Assembly: GCA_963575645.1 (NCBI GenBank)
Contig: OY754466.1
Coordinates: 44,858,001 to 44,922,000 of the forward strand
Reading direction: 5' to 3'
From: Xanthostigma xanthostigma
Taxonomy: Eukaryota; Arthropoda; Insecta; Raphidioptera; Raphidiidae
DNA length: 64,000 bases
Positions within the stretch are counted from its first letter, which is position 1. Each line of letters starts with the position of its first letter. Position numbers and translations under genes: made by a program. This document shows positions 45,660 to 56,662 of the stretch, piece by piece. The notes beneath the pieces were generated by a model. The model saw only the letters and a program-made list of their open reading frames with translations, made no database searches and had not been told where the DNA came from.

Positions 45660-46334
45660 AGAGCTGGCTACGGAGAAAATGGGTGACGGTGCAGAGCTGA
45701 AAATTTGCAGAATAATAGGAGATAGTATAAGTAAGTAGGGAAAAAATTGCCAGAAGGCTAGGCGGAAGATAAAGAGCCGCCAGAAGGCGCTAATGTTGCG
45801 AAAAATCAGTGCACTTCTGGCAATTTCTATACTTATTCTGTAATTCAAAACTAGATTATATATTATATATATTATACATTATATAGTTATAAGGGCATAC
45901 TGAAAATTCAAACATGATATAATAATTACATTCGACAAATATTCAAAATTATTAATGACATTTTGATAGAAATGTCATATACCTATATTCATTAATAAAA
46001 TTACGTTGTTATAACAACGTAATTTTATTAATTTATTTAATTTTACTTCTATCAAAATGTCATTAATAATTTTGAATATTTGTCGAATGTAATTATTATA
46101 TCATGTTTGAATTTTCAGTATGCCCTTATAGCTATATAATGTATAATATATAATCAAATTTTGAATTACAGAATAAGTACAGAAATTGCCAGAAGTGCAC
46201 TGATTTTTCGCAACATTAGCGCCTTCTGGCGGCTCTTTATCTTCCGCCTAGCCTTCTGGCAATTTTTTCCCTCCTATTATTCTGCAAAATTTCAGCTCTG
46301 CACCGAGTCACCCATTTTCTCCGTAGCCAGCTCT
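45660..46334. repeat. Giant palindrome, ~330-nt arms
   Basis: The left end AGAGCTGGCTACGGAGAAAA is mirrored by TTTTCTCCGTAGCCAGCTCT at the right. Pairing runs with few mismatches to a perfect central palindrome. Each arm carries GCCAGAAGGCG, CGCCTAGCCTTCTGGC and TGCCAGAAGTGCAC motifs. A frame is readable outward in both arms (RISxEIARSALIFRNISAFW) but has no family match. Near the centre the two arms differ for ~20 nt just outside the 42-bp core. Confidence 0.88.
45991..46032. repeat. Perfect 42-bp central palindrome
   Basis: The two 21-nt halves (ATTAATAAAATTACGTTGTTA and complement) join with no spacer at 46011/46012. It is the centre of the larger palindrome. Confidence 0.9.
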
Positions 46335-46703
46335 CCATCTATTAGCCTTGGGGCCGACCAATAGAGAGTCATGATTATTATTCTTTTAAGACCCTCCGCA
46401 CACGGGTCGACTGGACCAATTTACTTTCGAATCATATTGACGTTAAGACGTTCCGATTAGCATTATAACAAATCTAATAACATTTTTTATTCGAGAGATT
46501 TCGTGTAAAATTCATTTTTTGCTGTATTTATGTTTAAAAAAACGTCTTGACCGATTTGGTAAAACTTTTTAGGATCATTTTGACATTAATCTTTATGATT
46601 ATAAAATCGGAGAAGTTCATCCAAAATAGTTAATTAGAATTTATTTAATTTAACAGCATCGGTACGCGATTTAGCTAGCCAACCCATGTGCGATCAATCT
46701 ATA

Positions 46704-47473
46704 TCTATACTAATATATAAAGCTGAAGAGTTTGTTTGTTTGTTTGGTTGAACACGTTAATCTCAAAAACTACTGGTTCGAATTAAAAAAAAAAATTAAT
46801 TTGGATAGCCCATTTATCGAGGAAGGCTATAGGCTATATAATATCACGCTACGACCAATTGGAGCGGAACATCAATGAAAATGTTGCAAGATGTATCTCA
46901 AAATTAGTCCGTCCGACAAGTATTATCGGGTGAAATTCCTTAACTAAATATTGCAATATTAGCGCCTCACATTCACACATTCACAAGCCCGAATAGCTCA
47001 GTCGGTAGAGCGTAAGACTCTTAATGCCAGGGTCTTGGATTCAAGCCCCACGTCAGCGAATATATTTTTATTTTTTTTATTTTCTACATTGCTTTCTTCT
47101 AAGGCTGACATTTCAATTTTTTTAAATTTTATTACGACTAATTAAAATTAAATTAATCTAATTAAAAACCCATTTGAAAACTGTTACAACTATAGTTACC
47201 TATATAAAAATAATTTTCCTACAGTGTTTCCAATTAAATATTTATTATATTTTATTAATAATTACAATAATTATTGTTTTAAAAGAAATTTATTACTTAA
47301 AAAAAGTATAAATACTGCTTTTTAACGACAATAACTTTTGAACGGTAACTCCGATCATTATGAAGTTTGGACACAACATTCATCTCGGTAAGCTAAGATG
47401 AATGTGCGTACTCATGTCCCTCCCTTCCCCATTCATTCTTTTGCACCCGGGTGGAACCGGACGGGACCGCTAG
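46704..47473 (+). mobile_element. Non-autonomous Helitron carrying tRNA-Lys(CTT)-like block
   Basis: A|TCTATACTAATATATAAAGC ... CACCCGGGTGGAACCGGACG ... CTAG|T, 770 bp, the longest copy. Beyond the tRNA block it has an additional ~140-bp A+T-rich stretch (47160-47300) compared with the 55592 copy. The tRNA-like block still has the Lys anticodon. Confidence 0.88.
46987..47058 (+). pseudogene. tRNA-Lys(CTT)-derived sequence inside Helitron
   Basis: GCCCGAATAGCTCAGTCGGT, loop CTCTTAA with anticodon CTT, GGGTCTTGG and TTCAAGCCCCACG show direct descent from tRNA-Lys(CTT). The anticodon stem (TAAGA/TGCCA) no longer pairs and the 3' acceptor strand has lost a base (GTCAGCG). This is the most informative of the four copies for the origin of the block. 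Confidence 0.85.
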
Positions 47474-48172
47474 TATAGGTATATTAGTATCTAATGAGGT
47501 ATCTTTTATTTAAATTTATAACGGCCAGAAACCGCTAGTGCTGCCGCCGGTAATAATATTAGGAAGTAGTAAGTGTGAGAGTGAAGTGAAGACACGCATG
47601 TACGCACTAGTCTGTCGTATCAATAATTTACTTATTTTGTGTAATTAATATTATTTGATTTAATGTATTTATTTTGTTAAATAAACCGCTCAACCATTTT
47701 GATACTACACTAATATATAATCTTTGTCACCATCAAATAGCAGATGCCGGTATATACATATTTCTAACACCGGATCTCGCACTATATTTAAATTTTAAAA
47801 CTTTACATATTTTTAACCTCACCTAGCTTTCTGTAGTAACAGAATACGGCTACTTGGAAACAGCTGGCATAGAATAACACCTATAATAATATTTCATCGT
47901 GGAGTTGTCACGATCTGTCAATCTATTTGTGTGAATGTGCGGATCTGTCAAACCCCGTTGACGGATGACAGATCAATGTATCCGTGTCATACATGTCGTG
48001 CAAACAGCGTGTTCATTTTCCGCCTCGTTTCCGATATGTTCTGACTTTTCTTAATAACTAATAAAGAAGTTTTAACAGAAAGAAACACAACCAGCGACGT
48101 ACGATGGGAATTCTGAAACAAAATTAAAGGAGATGTTATAATGTTCCACGTGATCACATCTTATGTAACTTT
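47474..48172. other. No gene seen
   Basis: No exon or element with defined ends. A GATCTGTCAA/TGACAGATC inverted pair lies near 47910-47970. Confidence 0.45.
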
Positions 48173-48390
48173 ATGTCATAACAGACGCCATTCGCACCAT
48201 TACTATTTTCCATCTTTCACACTTCCCGTTATTTTCTACATTTTTAAATTTTTACTTAATTAATAGCAATGGGCTAGTGAAGGAATTTAGGATTTTAGGA
48301 TAAGCTAGGCAAATTTTGAGCATAGGAGTTTGACAGTTAATCGGCCATTGCCTTGAATAAGGAACCGTCTCGATATTTATCTGGAATTAT
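48173..48390 (-). repeat. SINE, reversed partial copy
   Basis: It is the complement of 14540-14780 of the SINE: 'cattactattttccatcttt', 'aatggg', 'cctaaattccttcac'-type and 'tggttttcctcaa'-type blocks in order. The tRNA-like head and the (TTA)n tail are missing. Confidence 0.7.
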
Positions 48391-48464
48391 TGAGGAAAAC
48401 CATGGAAAACCTCAACAAGATGGACGGTACAGAAATTATCGTTTCTCGCGATTTAGAAAATTTT

Positions 48465-48533
48465 TTACACTTATTTTAAAATGAAAATTTAATCGTCAGC
48501 CCCCCTGACGATTAAATTTTCATTTTAAAATAA
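48465..48533. repeat. Palindrome with short C-rich loop
   Basis: CACTTATTTTAAAATGAAAA...CGTCAG pairs with its complement across CCCCC. It belongs to the repeat unit described next. Confidence 0.75.
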
Positions 48534-49080
48534 GTGCTGTATCGACCTTACAGAAAAAAGTCCGCTGAATCGAATGAGCACAAGCGCAGAACTGTATCTC
48601 TTCTGGTTTCGAAGTTATGAGCATTTCAAACTCGATTATCTCCGAAACTAGGCAAGATACAGAGCTGCACCTGTGCTCATTGGATTCAGCGTGTCAAAAT
48701 TTACCGGGTAACCGTAATATCAACCCGTTCTGGAAGACTTCGATTTTGAAAATTTTTACAGTGGGGGGGGGGCGACGATAAAATTTTCATTTTATAAATA
48801 AGTGCAGTATCGACCGGAAATTTATAGAATATTATGGTTGAAAATGACTTAGTCCTATGCAAAAAATCATGATGAATCGAATGAGCGTGCCTAGAAGTCT
48901 GTAGCTATTGTAGTTTACAAGTTAAAGCGTTTTTAATTTTTTCCAGAAAAATTTAAAAAAAAGCGTCTAACTCCTAAACCAAAATAGATACAGAGTTGCG
49001 GGTGGTTTCATTGGATTCAGCGTGATTTTTTCCATAAGTATGCTTAATATTAACCGTATCGGAAGGCTCATAGTGCCTCA
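48480..49080. repeat. Diverged direct duplication, ~280-bp period
   Basis: The blocks 'aaattttcattttaaaataa', 'gtatcgacc', 'tgaatcgaatgagc', 'gatacagag' and 'attggattcagcgtg' occur in order twice (from about 48510 and about 48785). The second copy is strongly diverged and preceded by a G9 run at 48762. TGAATCGAATGAGC and CTCATTGGATTCAG also form an inverted pair inside each unit. Confidence 0.6.
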
Positions 49081-49564
49081 AAAAGTCACCGATTTGCGAA
49101 AACATCGAAAATGTTGCTCAGCGTGTTAATGTTCTCTGCTCGGTCGTACTTCACTCTTCTGTGATTGGTCGTAAAAAAGGTAAGAACACCAGTCGTCGAC
49201 ACAACTGTCTTTGAACCGCCTAGAAAGGCACTTCACCCGCTGCCTCATCGTCTTTGATAGTGTCTACCGCAGTTGTGGACGAAACGTCGAGTAGAAATAC
49301 CAATGGACCACGACCTACAAGCCCGGAAACCAAGAAGACTTCGAACTGGACCGGTCGTGAAAGCTTACACAAACGATCTATATTGATACCAACAGGCCAC
49401 GTTGACCAACTTGGTTTACTGTCCAAAGCGACCTTATTATTAGTGTATTTGCCATAAGGCACTTACACTATTGGCGTCGGTCGGATGGCGGGACCTAGAG
49501 GTCGGACCAAAATTTCTCGACGTTTCATAGCCCCCTAAGAAGTTTGGCACCATTTTTGGAAAAG
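49081..49564. other. No gene supported
   Basis: Frames open on both strands at 49220-49462 across a G+C-richer stretch, but neither gives a recognisable protein, splice sites or a start context. Treated as non-coding. Confidence 0.4.
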
Positions 49565-49711
<147 letters not shown>

Positions 49712-49883
49712 GGGCTATAACTTTCGAAAGAGTTAATTGATTTTAACGAAATTTGGACCACACGTTGGAAACCATCACCGCACGAAGCCTATTTAAAATG
49801 GGCCCAATCGGGCCATGTTAAGGGTGGTATTTAGGGGTTGAAAACAGTTTTCGGGCCCAAAAATACCGAAAAATTTCTCCGAA

Positions 49884-50222
49884 TCGTTTCAAAATTGAAA
49901 TTTAACCCTTTAGTAATTATTAAAATGTGCTGCTAAAATTTTAATAAAATCGGCCCGACAGGACCGGACTTACAAATTTTGTGAAAACGCAAGTTTACTG
50001 ATATGGATGTACATACTGAAGGGTGTATATAATTTGGTACAGATGTTGAATTGATATTAATATTGAAATTAAGTAAAAAAATTTTGTTTTAAGGGGTGTA
50101 TTAAGGGGTATTTTTTTATTTTGCCTTAAAACAAAGCTAAGTTCATATAATAGAGCCACACTGCCTATAAAAGCAAATACACTATATTGTCGGCAGGGTT
50201 TCGCACTGCGACCCGAGTTTTT
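49884..50222 (+). repeat. Dispersed repeat V, copy 1
   Basis: 'aaaattgaaatttaac', 'cggcccgacaggaccggact', 'aaggggtgtattaaggggta' and 'atattgtcggcagg' are shared in order with 56663-56996. It is about 340 bp and non-coding. Confidence 0.75.
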
Positions 50223-50556
50223 GAGCTTTGATGTGGACACTAGACTGTCGTTGTAAATAACGTTGCGTATAACATACGTTGTTGTAATGCGGCCTTTACA
50301 ATTTATTCTGGTTATACGTTTTTGCGCCACGACATTGCTAATATGGTATTATGAAGTTGTAATAGAATCGTTAATTGTTGATTTACTTCACTGTTCGCTT
50401 ACTAATAGGGATGGCGATGGATACTCGAGTAAAATCGAGTTCCCGGATTCAAAATGCATTCAACATTGCTTTTTAAATGTAACAGGAAAGGGGTCTTTTA
50501 TAAATTATTATGAACTTAAATTATTAAAAATATATATTAGATATCGTGTCCATCGA

Positions 50557-50998
50557 GATAATTAATAAGAAAAATCGCAGGATTGTTGACAAAAAGTTAT
50601 TTATTTAGAGTAGGTACGACGTTTCGTCTATATATTTAGACTTTTTCAAGTACAAATGTGAAAATTTGAAACAATAATTATGAAAATAAACATAAATTAC
50701 TAACCATAGCATCAAAAACATGGCATTTTTATGTAGGTATACATTTTAAACAATAAAAATAAAAATACGAAAGTTAGTTCAATTTCATAACATAGTTATA
50801 CTGACTTATGTTTTTGACTTATGTACCTTAACTTTTGTTAATTGCTATGGTTAGTAATTAATGTTTATTTTCATAATATTATTGTTTTAAATTGTCACAT
50901 TTGTACTTGAAAATGTCTAAATACCTATATAGACTAAACGTCGTACACTAAAAAATAACTTTTTGTCCACAATCCTGCGATATTTTTTATTAATTATT
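50557..50998. repeat. Foldback element with GTTTCG motif
   Basis: The arms (~150 nt) run from TTAATAAGAAAAATCGCAGG to CCTGCGATATTTTTTATTAA and include 'cgacgtttcgtctatatatt' in one arm and a degraded version in the other. The ~130-nt loop is unpaired. It has the same motif class as 3682-3933. Confidence 0.75.
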
Positions 50999-51284
50999 AA
51001 AAATGTTTTCCTTTTTAGTACATTTTAATTATTTTTATGAAAATATTAGGTATCTTCTTTTTAGTCCCAAAATTTTTACTATTTTAAAATTGATTGATAA
51101 TTTAATTCTAAAAACGACTGAATCTTTTTTAGTAATCGGGAATATGTGTACAAAATTTCAAATCGATCGGATATAAGGCGTCCGCCATATTAGGTTTACA
51201 ATGGCGTCACATACAGTATCGTAATCCACTTGTCAAACTCTTTCAGTTCATGTTAAGAGGGTTATGAAAAAAGGTAATCCGCCA

Positions 51285-51335
51285 TATTGGAGCGTCCGCC
51301 ATATTGGAGCGTCCGCCATATTGGATTTATGTATT
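51285..51335. repeat. Three tandem CCGCCATATTGGAGCGT units
   Basis: The 17-bp unit is repeated three times, the last ending in GGATTT. A single related unit (GTCCGCCATATTAGG) lies at 51181. Confidence 0.85.
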
Positions 51336-51539
51336 GTCGTCAAACTTATACACGTATACAAAATTTCAATATTCTAGCTTCTTTACTTTAGTATTTTCTC
51401 GTATTGTCATCTAATTCTGAATTATATTAAAAATTTTAAGTCTCTATCTCATCAAGAAGTTAGTTTAAAATCAATTACAAAGTTCCGCCCGACATATACG
51501 AAAAGCAAGTTGATGTAATCGTGGTAAAATAATAAAATA

Positions 51540-51655
51540 GCCCTTGTTCTAATTTTAAAATCCATCTTCTGAGCTAGCGAGCCCGCAGTGACGTCATTTC
51601 CAGCCTCGTCGCCAGCCTGCCAGCCAGCAGAAGCCCCAGCCTCGTATGCAGCAGC
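51540..51655 (-). repeat. MITE family M, end fragment
   Basis: 'ttctaattttaaaatccatc', 'cgcagtgacgtcattt' and 'cgtcgccagcctgcc' match one end of the family M element (compare 24630-24725). Confidence 0.6.
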
Positions 51656-51785
51656 CTTAATTAACCTAGATGTAGGTAACTATTGGTACGAACAAAACTC
51701 AGTTTTGGTGCGCAAAGCGTTAACTTGTTGGCGGGATGTGTAATAAGCTCATATATTTAATAATTTACTATATATGAATCATTGT

Positions 51786-52140
51786 CAATCTACTCAATGT
51801 GCGGTGAGCGAAGGCAAAAAAGCGTATCGAAAATAAATCTGCGTCTCTTACTTCGATGTAATTTCCTGATTTCTCCGATGATAGGATTGGTTGATGTACT
51901 TGCATCTGAATAAAGTATCTCTGTTTCAAAAACTTTGTCTTTTTCTATGACGTTAACATGGGCGTACCCAGCTTTTGACCCAAGAAGGGGCAAATTAGAA
52001 ATTTCTTAAGCCGGGTCCCCCGTGCTTGTTTTGCCCTCCTGGATACGCCAGTGCTTACGGCGTAAAAAAAGTCAGAAGTATGTGTTTGCACCCTAATGGT
52101 TCGATTGCGATTTTATTCCTATATGCTCAGTATAGAATAA
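51786..52140 (+). repeat. Dispersed repeat family U, copy 3, interrupted by MITE
   Basis: It is homologous to 7775-8155, including the GGGCGTACCC...GGATACGCC insert. Homology stops at 'agaataaaagtata', where a family T MITE begins. Confidence 0.72.
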
Positions 52141-52148
52141 AAGTATAG

Positions 52149-52466
52149 TACGCGCCACGAATCTAAAAGGCTCGGAAGTTAGATGCGAATGCAGGCTTGC
52201 GCTTGTACAGTCTGTTGAAAAACTACAAACTCGCAACTCAACAAAACTAACATAGCAATAACAACTTGACAATAGCGTACTCGACTGTACTTTAAAGCAG
52301 GAAAGCGACAAGTGACAAAGGCAACGAGCGATCACGGGCAATCACCGACGAGCGCACGTTCCGTGCAGGTAGCTGGGAGGTGGTGGGAGTATCAACGGCT
52401 CTAAAATGTGCCTTTGCGACGCTGTTTGTGACTAACTTCAGAAACTTTTAGATCCGTGGCGCGTAT
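52149..52466. mobile_element. TIR MITE family T, copy 2
   Basis: GTACGCGCCACGAATCTAAA ... TTTTAGATCCGTGGCGCGTA. The ~315-bp body is very similar to 39877-40188, implying recent activity. It sits at the end of repeat U. Confidence 0.78.
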
Positions 52467-52831
52467 ACTATATATGAATTAGCTGCATCTTTCTTAAGAC
52501 AAAGACTTATTTTCCGATCACGCCACATGTAAAATCGTACAACCTGATCTCGCCTGTTAATTATATCGACGATAAAGTCGATGAGTTATTGTGTTCTCAG
52601 CCGCGTCAAACAGCAACTGAACACAATTCACGGAGCTATTACTTGCAGAGTGAAGTCACAGTCAAGTGACAGCAATTAATGTTATTTACACGCACTATGT
52701 CTCATGGCAATCAGCACAAATTAAATTGAGGGTGTAAAACCGTGCCTGCTTTTTGTGTGCGTTAAACGCAAACGTCTTTATTTTTAACCGACTTCAACAA
52801 AAAGGAGGAGGTTCTATGTTCGTCTGTATAT

Positions 52832-53504
52832 TTTTTTTTTGACGTGATAACGTCTTATAAATTGATGAATCACCAATCTTATAAATTGATAAAACACCGG
52901 CTGCATGCACGAAAAAGTGTAACGTTCCTAAATCCTAACGTTCCTAACGTTCGTAACGCGTAACGTTCCGCCTGACCCTGTGCGTGCTTTTTGCTAATTT
53001 CTCGCTCAATTTAAATCAGATCGGTTTGAAACCAGTCTTAAACGAAAGAGGAGAACATTTTACATAGATTTCGTATAACAGAATTTGCCTAAACAGTTTT
53101 TTTATACAAATTTATATAGAAAAATAGCTGTATAAATGCAATGTTGTCTAATGCATGGCGCGACGCGGTCGGTCGTCTTTGTTTGCCGTACATGGAAATT
53201 AGAAGATAACGTATGTCTTGTCTTAACATGAAAACGGCTGCATTTCTAATGTTTAATTCAATTTTTTGACATTAGTATTTTGTGAAATGCAACGCCTTCT
53301 AAGTTAAGTATTGGAATAACTAATTATTATTAGAACATAATACTTTGACAGTTGCAAACGTCACTTTTGACATTTCTTATCATTCCGACACCAAGGATAA
53401 GCGGATTGAAACCAAATTTTGGGAGGTTTAGGTTATGTATTACGGAATACGTTATCACGTAAAACTATCGTCCGTAAACCGACTTTACAGACAACCAATT
53501 TTTT
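52832..53504 (+). mobile_element. Element family Z, copy 5 with exchanged interior
   Basis: The ends are as in the other family Z copies, with the duplicated 'cttataaattgat' unit and an iterated AACGTTCCTAA/CTAACGTTC tract as at 11821. Unlike them, its middle (52995-53428) is a ~430-bp sequence that recurs outside any family Z ends at 54105-54535. It lies in the poly-T of a repeat with 'aaaaaggaggaggttctatg'. Confidence 0.7.
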
Positions 53505-53715
53505 ATGGACCGATTTTCAATTTTTTTTTTTTATTCGAAAGAGTGCACCTCAGAGGTGGTCCCATCGGAACCAAGTCAGGATCTGATGGTGGAATCCGGA
53601 GAAATCGAGGGAAACTCTCAAATTTCAAAGACACGCATAATGTTTTTTATGTATGTTTACCGATTTTTAGTGTTAGATTAACACTAAAAAGAGAAAAATA
53701 AAATATTTTTAACAA

Positions 53716-53881
53716 AAAAATTGAACCGACTTCACACTAAAAAGTAAAAAATAATTGCGTATTGAAATGTTTTGGAGTCGGTGTAGTTCTCGGAATAGAT
53801 TTCATTTCGGCTGACACCGACTCCAAAACATTTCAATACGCAATTATTTTTTACTTTTTAGTGTGAAGTCGGTTCAATTTT
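53716..53881. repeat. Foldback, perfect ~70-nt arms
   Basis: AAAATTGAACCGACTTCACACTAAA... and its complement are identical to the last base I could check. The loop is 28 nt. The outer edge is fused to 'aggcgcgattagcgtaagct', the start of the next repeat. Confidence 0.85.
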
Positions 53882-54104
53882 TAGGCGCGATTAGCGTAAG
53901 CTAAAGCGCCTTATATGTACTCGCTTTGTCTGTGAATCTGTGAGTCACGCTTTTTGTATCCAGCGTACAGCCCAAACGCCTTAACCGATTTTAAAAAACT
54001 TTTTTTTGTTCGATTCGTCTCCGGATAACTTAAATCCTAACGTCGCCCGATTTTTGAATTTTGACCCCAGAGGGGAGCAATAAAGAAAAAACGAAGTTTT
54101 TTGC

Positions 54105-54535
54105 TTATAACTCACTCAATTTAAATCAGATCGGCTCGAAACCTGTCTTAAACGAAAGAGGAGAAAATTTTACATAAATATCGTACAACAGAATTTGCCA
54201 AAACAGGTTTTTTATACAAATTTATTTAGAAATAAATTCAATTTGATATAATCGATGGCAAACATCTTTCGGTTATCTCTCTCTGTTGCACGGTTTAATA
54301 TGGTAATATAAAGATTACGTTTGTTCTGTCTTAAAATAAAACGATTGCATTTGTTCAAAAACGGATGGCATTTCAAATATTTGTGAAATGCAACGCCTTC
54401 TGAGTTAACAATTTGAATAACTAATTATTAGAACATAGATAATACTTTGACAGAATATGCAAACGTCATTTTTGACATTTCTTACCATTTCTACACCACG
54501 TATGAGCGGATTGAAACCAAATTTTGGGAGGATGT
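54105..54535 (+). repeat. 430-bp repeat also found inside family Z copy 5
   Basis: 'actcaatttaaatcagatcg', 'gtcttaaacgaaagagga', 'aatgcaacgccttct' and 'gcggattgaaaccaaatttt' match 52995-53428 in order at moderate identity. Confidence 0.75.
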
Positions 54536-54570
54536 TTGATATGCAAATATTAAGTGGCCTATTGTTTTTT

Positions 54571-54976
54571 GGGAACATCGGCGCATGCGTAAAAGAGTAT
54601 ATCTTTTATAATGTTGTTTTATATAATAATAATATAGTTTTTAAAAAGACTTATTATTTTATTTATTTTTACATGAAAGTATTGTAAATTTTTTGGGGAA
54701 AATCGGCGCATGCGCAAAAGAGATATGGGCTATGACGTTGTTTCTTATAAGTATAATAATGCTTTACATTTCATAACGGTTGATTATTCTATCTGTTTTA
54801 CAAGAAAGTTTTGTAATTTATTTTTGGGGAAAATCGGCGCATGCGCAAGAGATATTATGTGCTATAACGTTTTTTATATAACAATGGTATACTTTTCATA
54901 GCGGCTTATTATTCTATCTGTTTTACAAGAAATTTTTCTATTTTATTTCGGTAAAAATCGGCGCATGCGGAGATAT
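54571..54976 (+). repeat. Minisatellite, ~125-bp period, GCGCATGC core
   Basis: Units start at 54571, 54695, 54826 and 54950 (spacing 124, 131, 124). Each begins GGGGAAAATCGGCGCATGCG followed by AAAAGAGATAT and an A+T-rich remainder with 'ttattctatctgttttacaa'. The last unit is truncated. One isolated monomer is at 25400. Confidence 0.88.
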
Positions 54977-55429
54977 AATATGTTATTACAAGAAAAATAA
55001 AATAATAATAAAAAGAAAGTTTTTATTGAAATGTACCAAAATGGAAATATAATTATTTTAATAATTTAGGGTAATAATTATAAAAAAGTTGGTTGTGACT
55101 AATTATTAATAAATTATTAAAATGATTTTTTCCTTTCTGTGTTTCAATATTTTCAACTGTAATTTTTTTCGTAGATTAAGTTAATTAAATTATATTATTA
55201 AGCTCAAAGTGTCGTTAAAAATATACAACAATTTTCAAACATAACGCCGGGGTATATTTTATAGAATTTCGCGCCTTGTAATTCTTGAATTACTTGTGTC
55301 TTCAGACAATATTTTTTTTGTTAAAAATATTTTATTATAAACGCAGTCCTGCAGACCTATATTTAAGCAGTTTAAAATTATTCCGTTATCATGCATATAC
55401 ATATATGAATGTTTAAAATCAATTAAAAA

Positions 55430-55591
55430 TAAAGCAGATCAATACAATCGTAACACTGATATCCATAATTACTGCACTAGAGATAGTTTAAATATTAGAA
55501 CACCCAAACATAACTTGTCATTTTTTGAGCAAAGCCCTACATATTGGAGGCACAAGTTTTATAACAAATTGCCTTGTAATCTATATCTATA
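55430..55591 (+). pseudogene. LINE reverse transcriptase C-terminus, part 1
   Basis: The frame NTDIHNYCTRDSLNIRTPKH and FFEQSPTYWRHKFYNKLP is the familiar H.Y.TR...L..P.....  ....G...YN.LP signature near the end of insect LINE ORF2 proteins. The copy is cut by a Helitron at 55592 and resumes at 56213. Confidence 0.7.
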
Positions 55592-56212
55592 TCTATACTA
55601 ATATATAAAGCAGAAGAGTTTGTTTGTTTGTTTGTTTGAACGCGCTAATCTCAGGAACTACTGGTTCGAATTGAAAAACATTTTTTTTGTTGGATAGCCC
55701 ATTTATCGAGGAAGGCTATAGGCTATATAAAATCACGCTACGACCATTAGGACCGGAGCATTAATGAAAAATGTTCCAAATGTATCTCAAAAATAAGCTT
55801 CTATTCAGGTGAAATGCACTAACTAAATATACTCATATTAAGCACGTGTACACCCAGCGCCGACTGGCTCAATCGGTAGAGTACGCGACTTTCAATATTA
55901 GGGTCCTGGGTTCAAGCCACACATTGGGCGAATATATTTTTATTATTTTTTTTTTATTTTCTACATTGCTTTCTTCTAAGGCTTTTATTTAAATTTATTT
56001 TAATTTTATTTAATTAATTAAAAAAAATTTATTAGTAAAAAAAAGTATAAATACTGCTTTTTATCGACAAAAACTTTTGAACGGTAACTCCGATCATCAT
56101 GAAATTTGGACACAACATTCATCTCGGTAAACTAAGGTGAATGTGCGTACTCATGTTCCTCCCTTCCCCATTCGTTCTTTTACACCCGGGTGAAACCGGA
56201 CGGGACCGCTAG
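55592..56212 (+). mobile_element. Helitron with tRNA block, inserted in a LINE tail
   Basis: A|TCTATACTAATATATAAAGC ... ACACCCGGGTGAAACCGGAC ... CTAG|T, 621 bp, the fourth member of the tRNA-bearing subfamily. It follows two extra 'ctatat' repeats, and the flanking LINE frame continues on both sides. The order of events is therefore LINE first, Helitron second. Confidence 0.9.
55857..55930 (+). pseudogene. tRNA-Lys-derived sequence inside Helitron
   Basis: GGCTCAATCGGTAGAG, loop CTTTCAA (34-36 = TTC), GGGTCCTGGGTTCAAGCCAC and a 3' end ATTGGGCG. The anticodon stem is unpaired and the T stem has mismatches. It is a relic like its sisters. Confidence 0.8.
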
Positions 56213-56400
56213 TTTAAATATATTAAAAATACAAGTACTTTTCTAAAAGATTGCAAAGCCATGTTAAGTAATAAGTGTTATGTTATAGTTGTAAGGAATA
56301 TTTAAATGACACGATCTGATTTTGTATGTACCATTTCTTGACTTTTCAACATGTACCTACTACCTATGTATACATCATATGAATAAAATTATTATTATTA
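56213..56400 (+). pseudogene. LINE C-terminus part 2 and (ATT)n tail
   Basis: FKYIKNTSTFLKDCKAMLSN and KCYVIVVRNI end at a stop, followed by a short 3' UTR with AATAAAATTATTATTATTAT. The peptide continues the part before the Helitron, in the position where related LINEs have F...L...L....YY. Confidence 0.65.
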
Positions 56401-56662
56401 TTTGGGTTCCGTAGCCAAATGGCAAAAAAACGGAACTCATAATTTTGTCAGGTCGGTCCGTTCGTATGTCTCAGCCTAGCTCCGCCATCTTTCCATCGAT
56501 TCAGATGACATTTTAACAGATTAGTGTCTTATGTAAACCGCCATACAACTGTGTAACGAAATTATAAAAAAAAAATTTCGAGTAGCTTTTCAATTTCATA
56601 CATAGAAACTTTTAAGGAAAATCCCAAACGTATGTTCAAATACAAACCAAAAAAAATATGGC

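Noticed and set aside
46987-47058. Functional tRNA-Lys gene
   Set aside because: The anticodon stem does not pair and the 3' acceptor strand lost a base; it sits inside a mobile element with decayed sister copies.
49220-49462. Overlapping frames on both strands in a G+C-richer stretch
   Set aside because: Neither product resembles a known domain, and both strands being open argues for base composition rather than coding.
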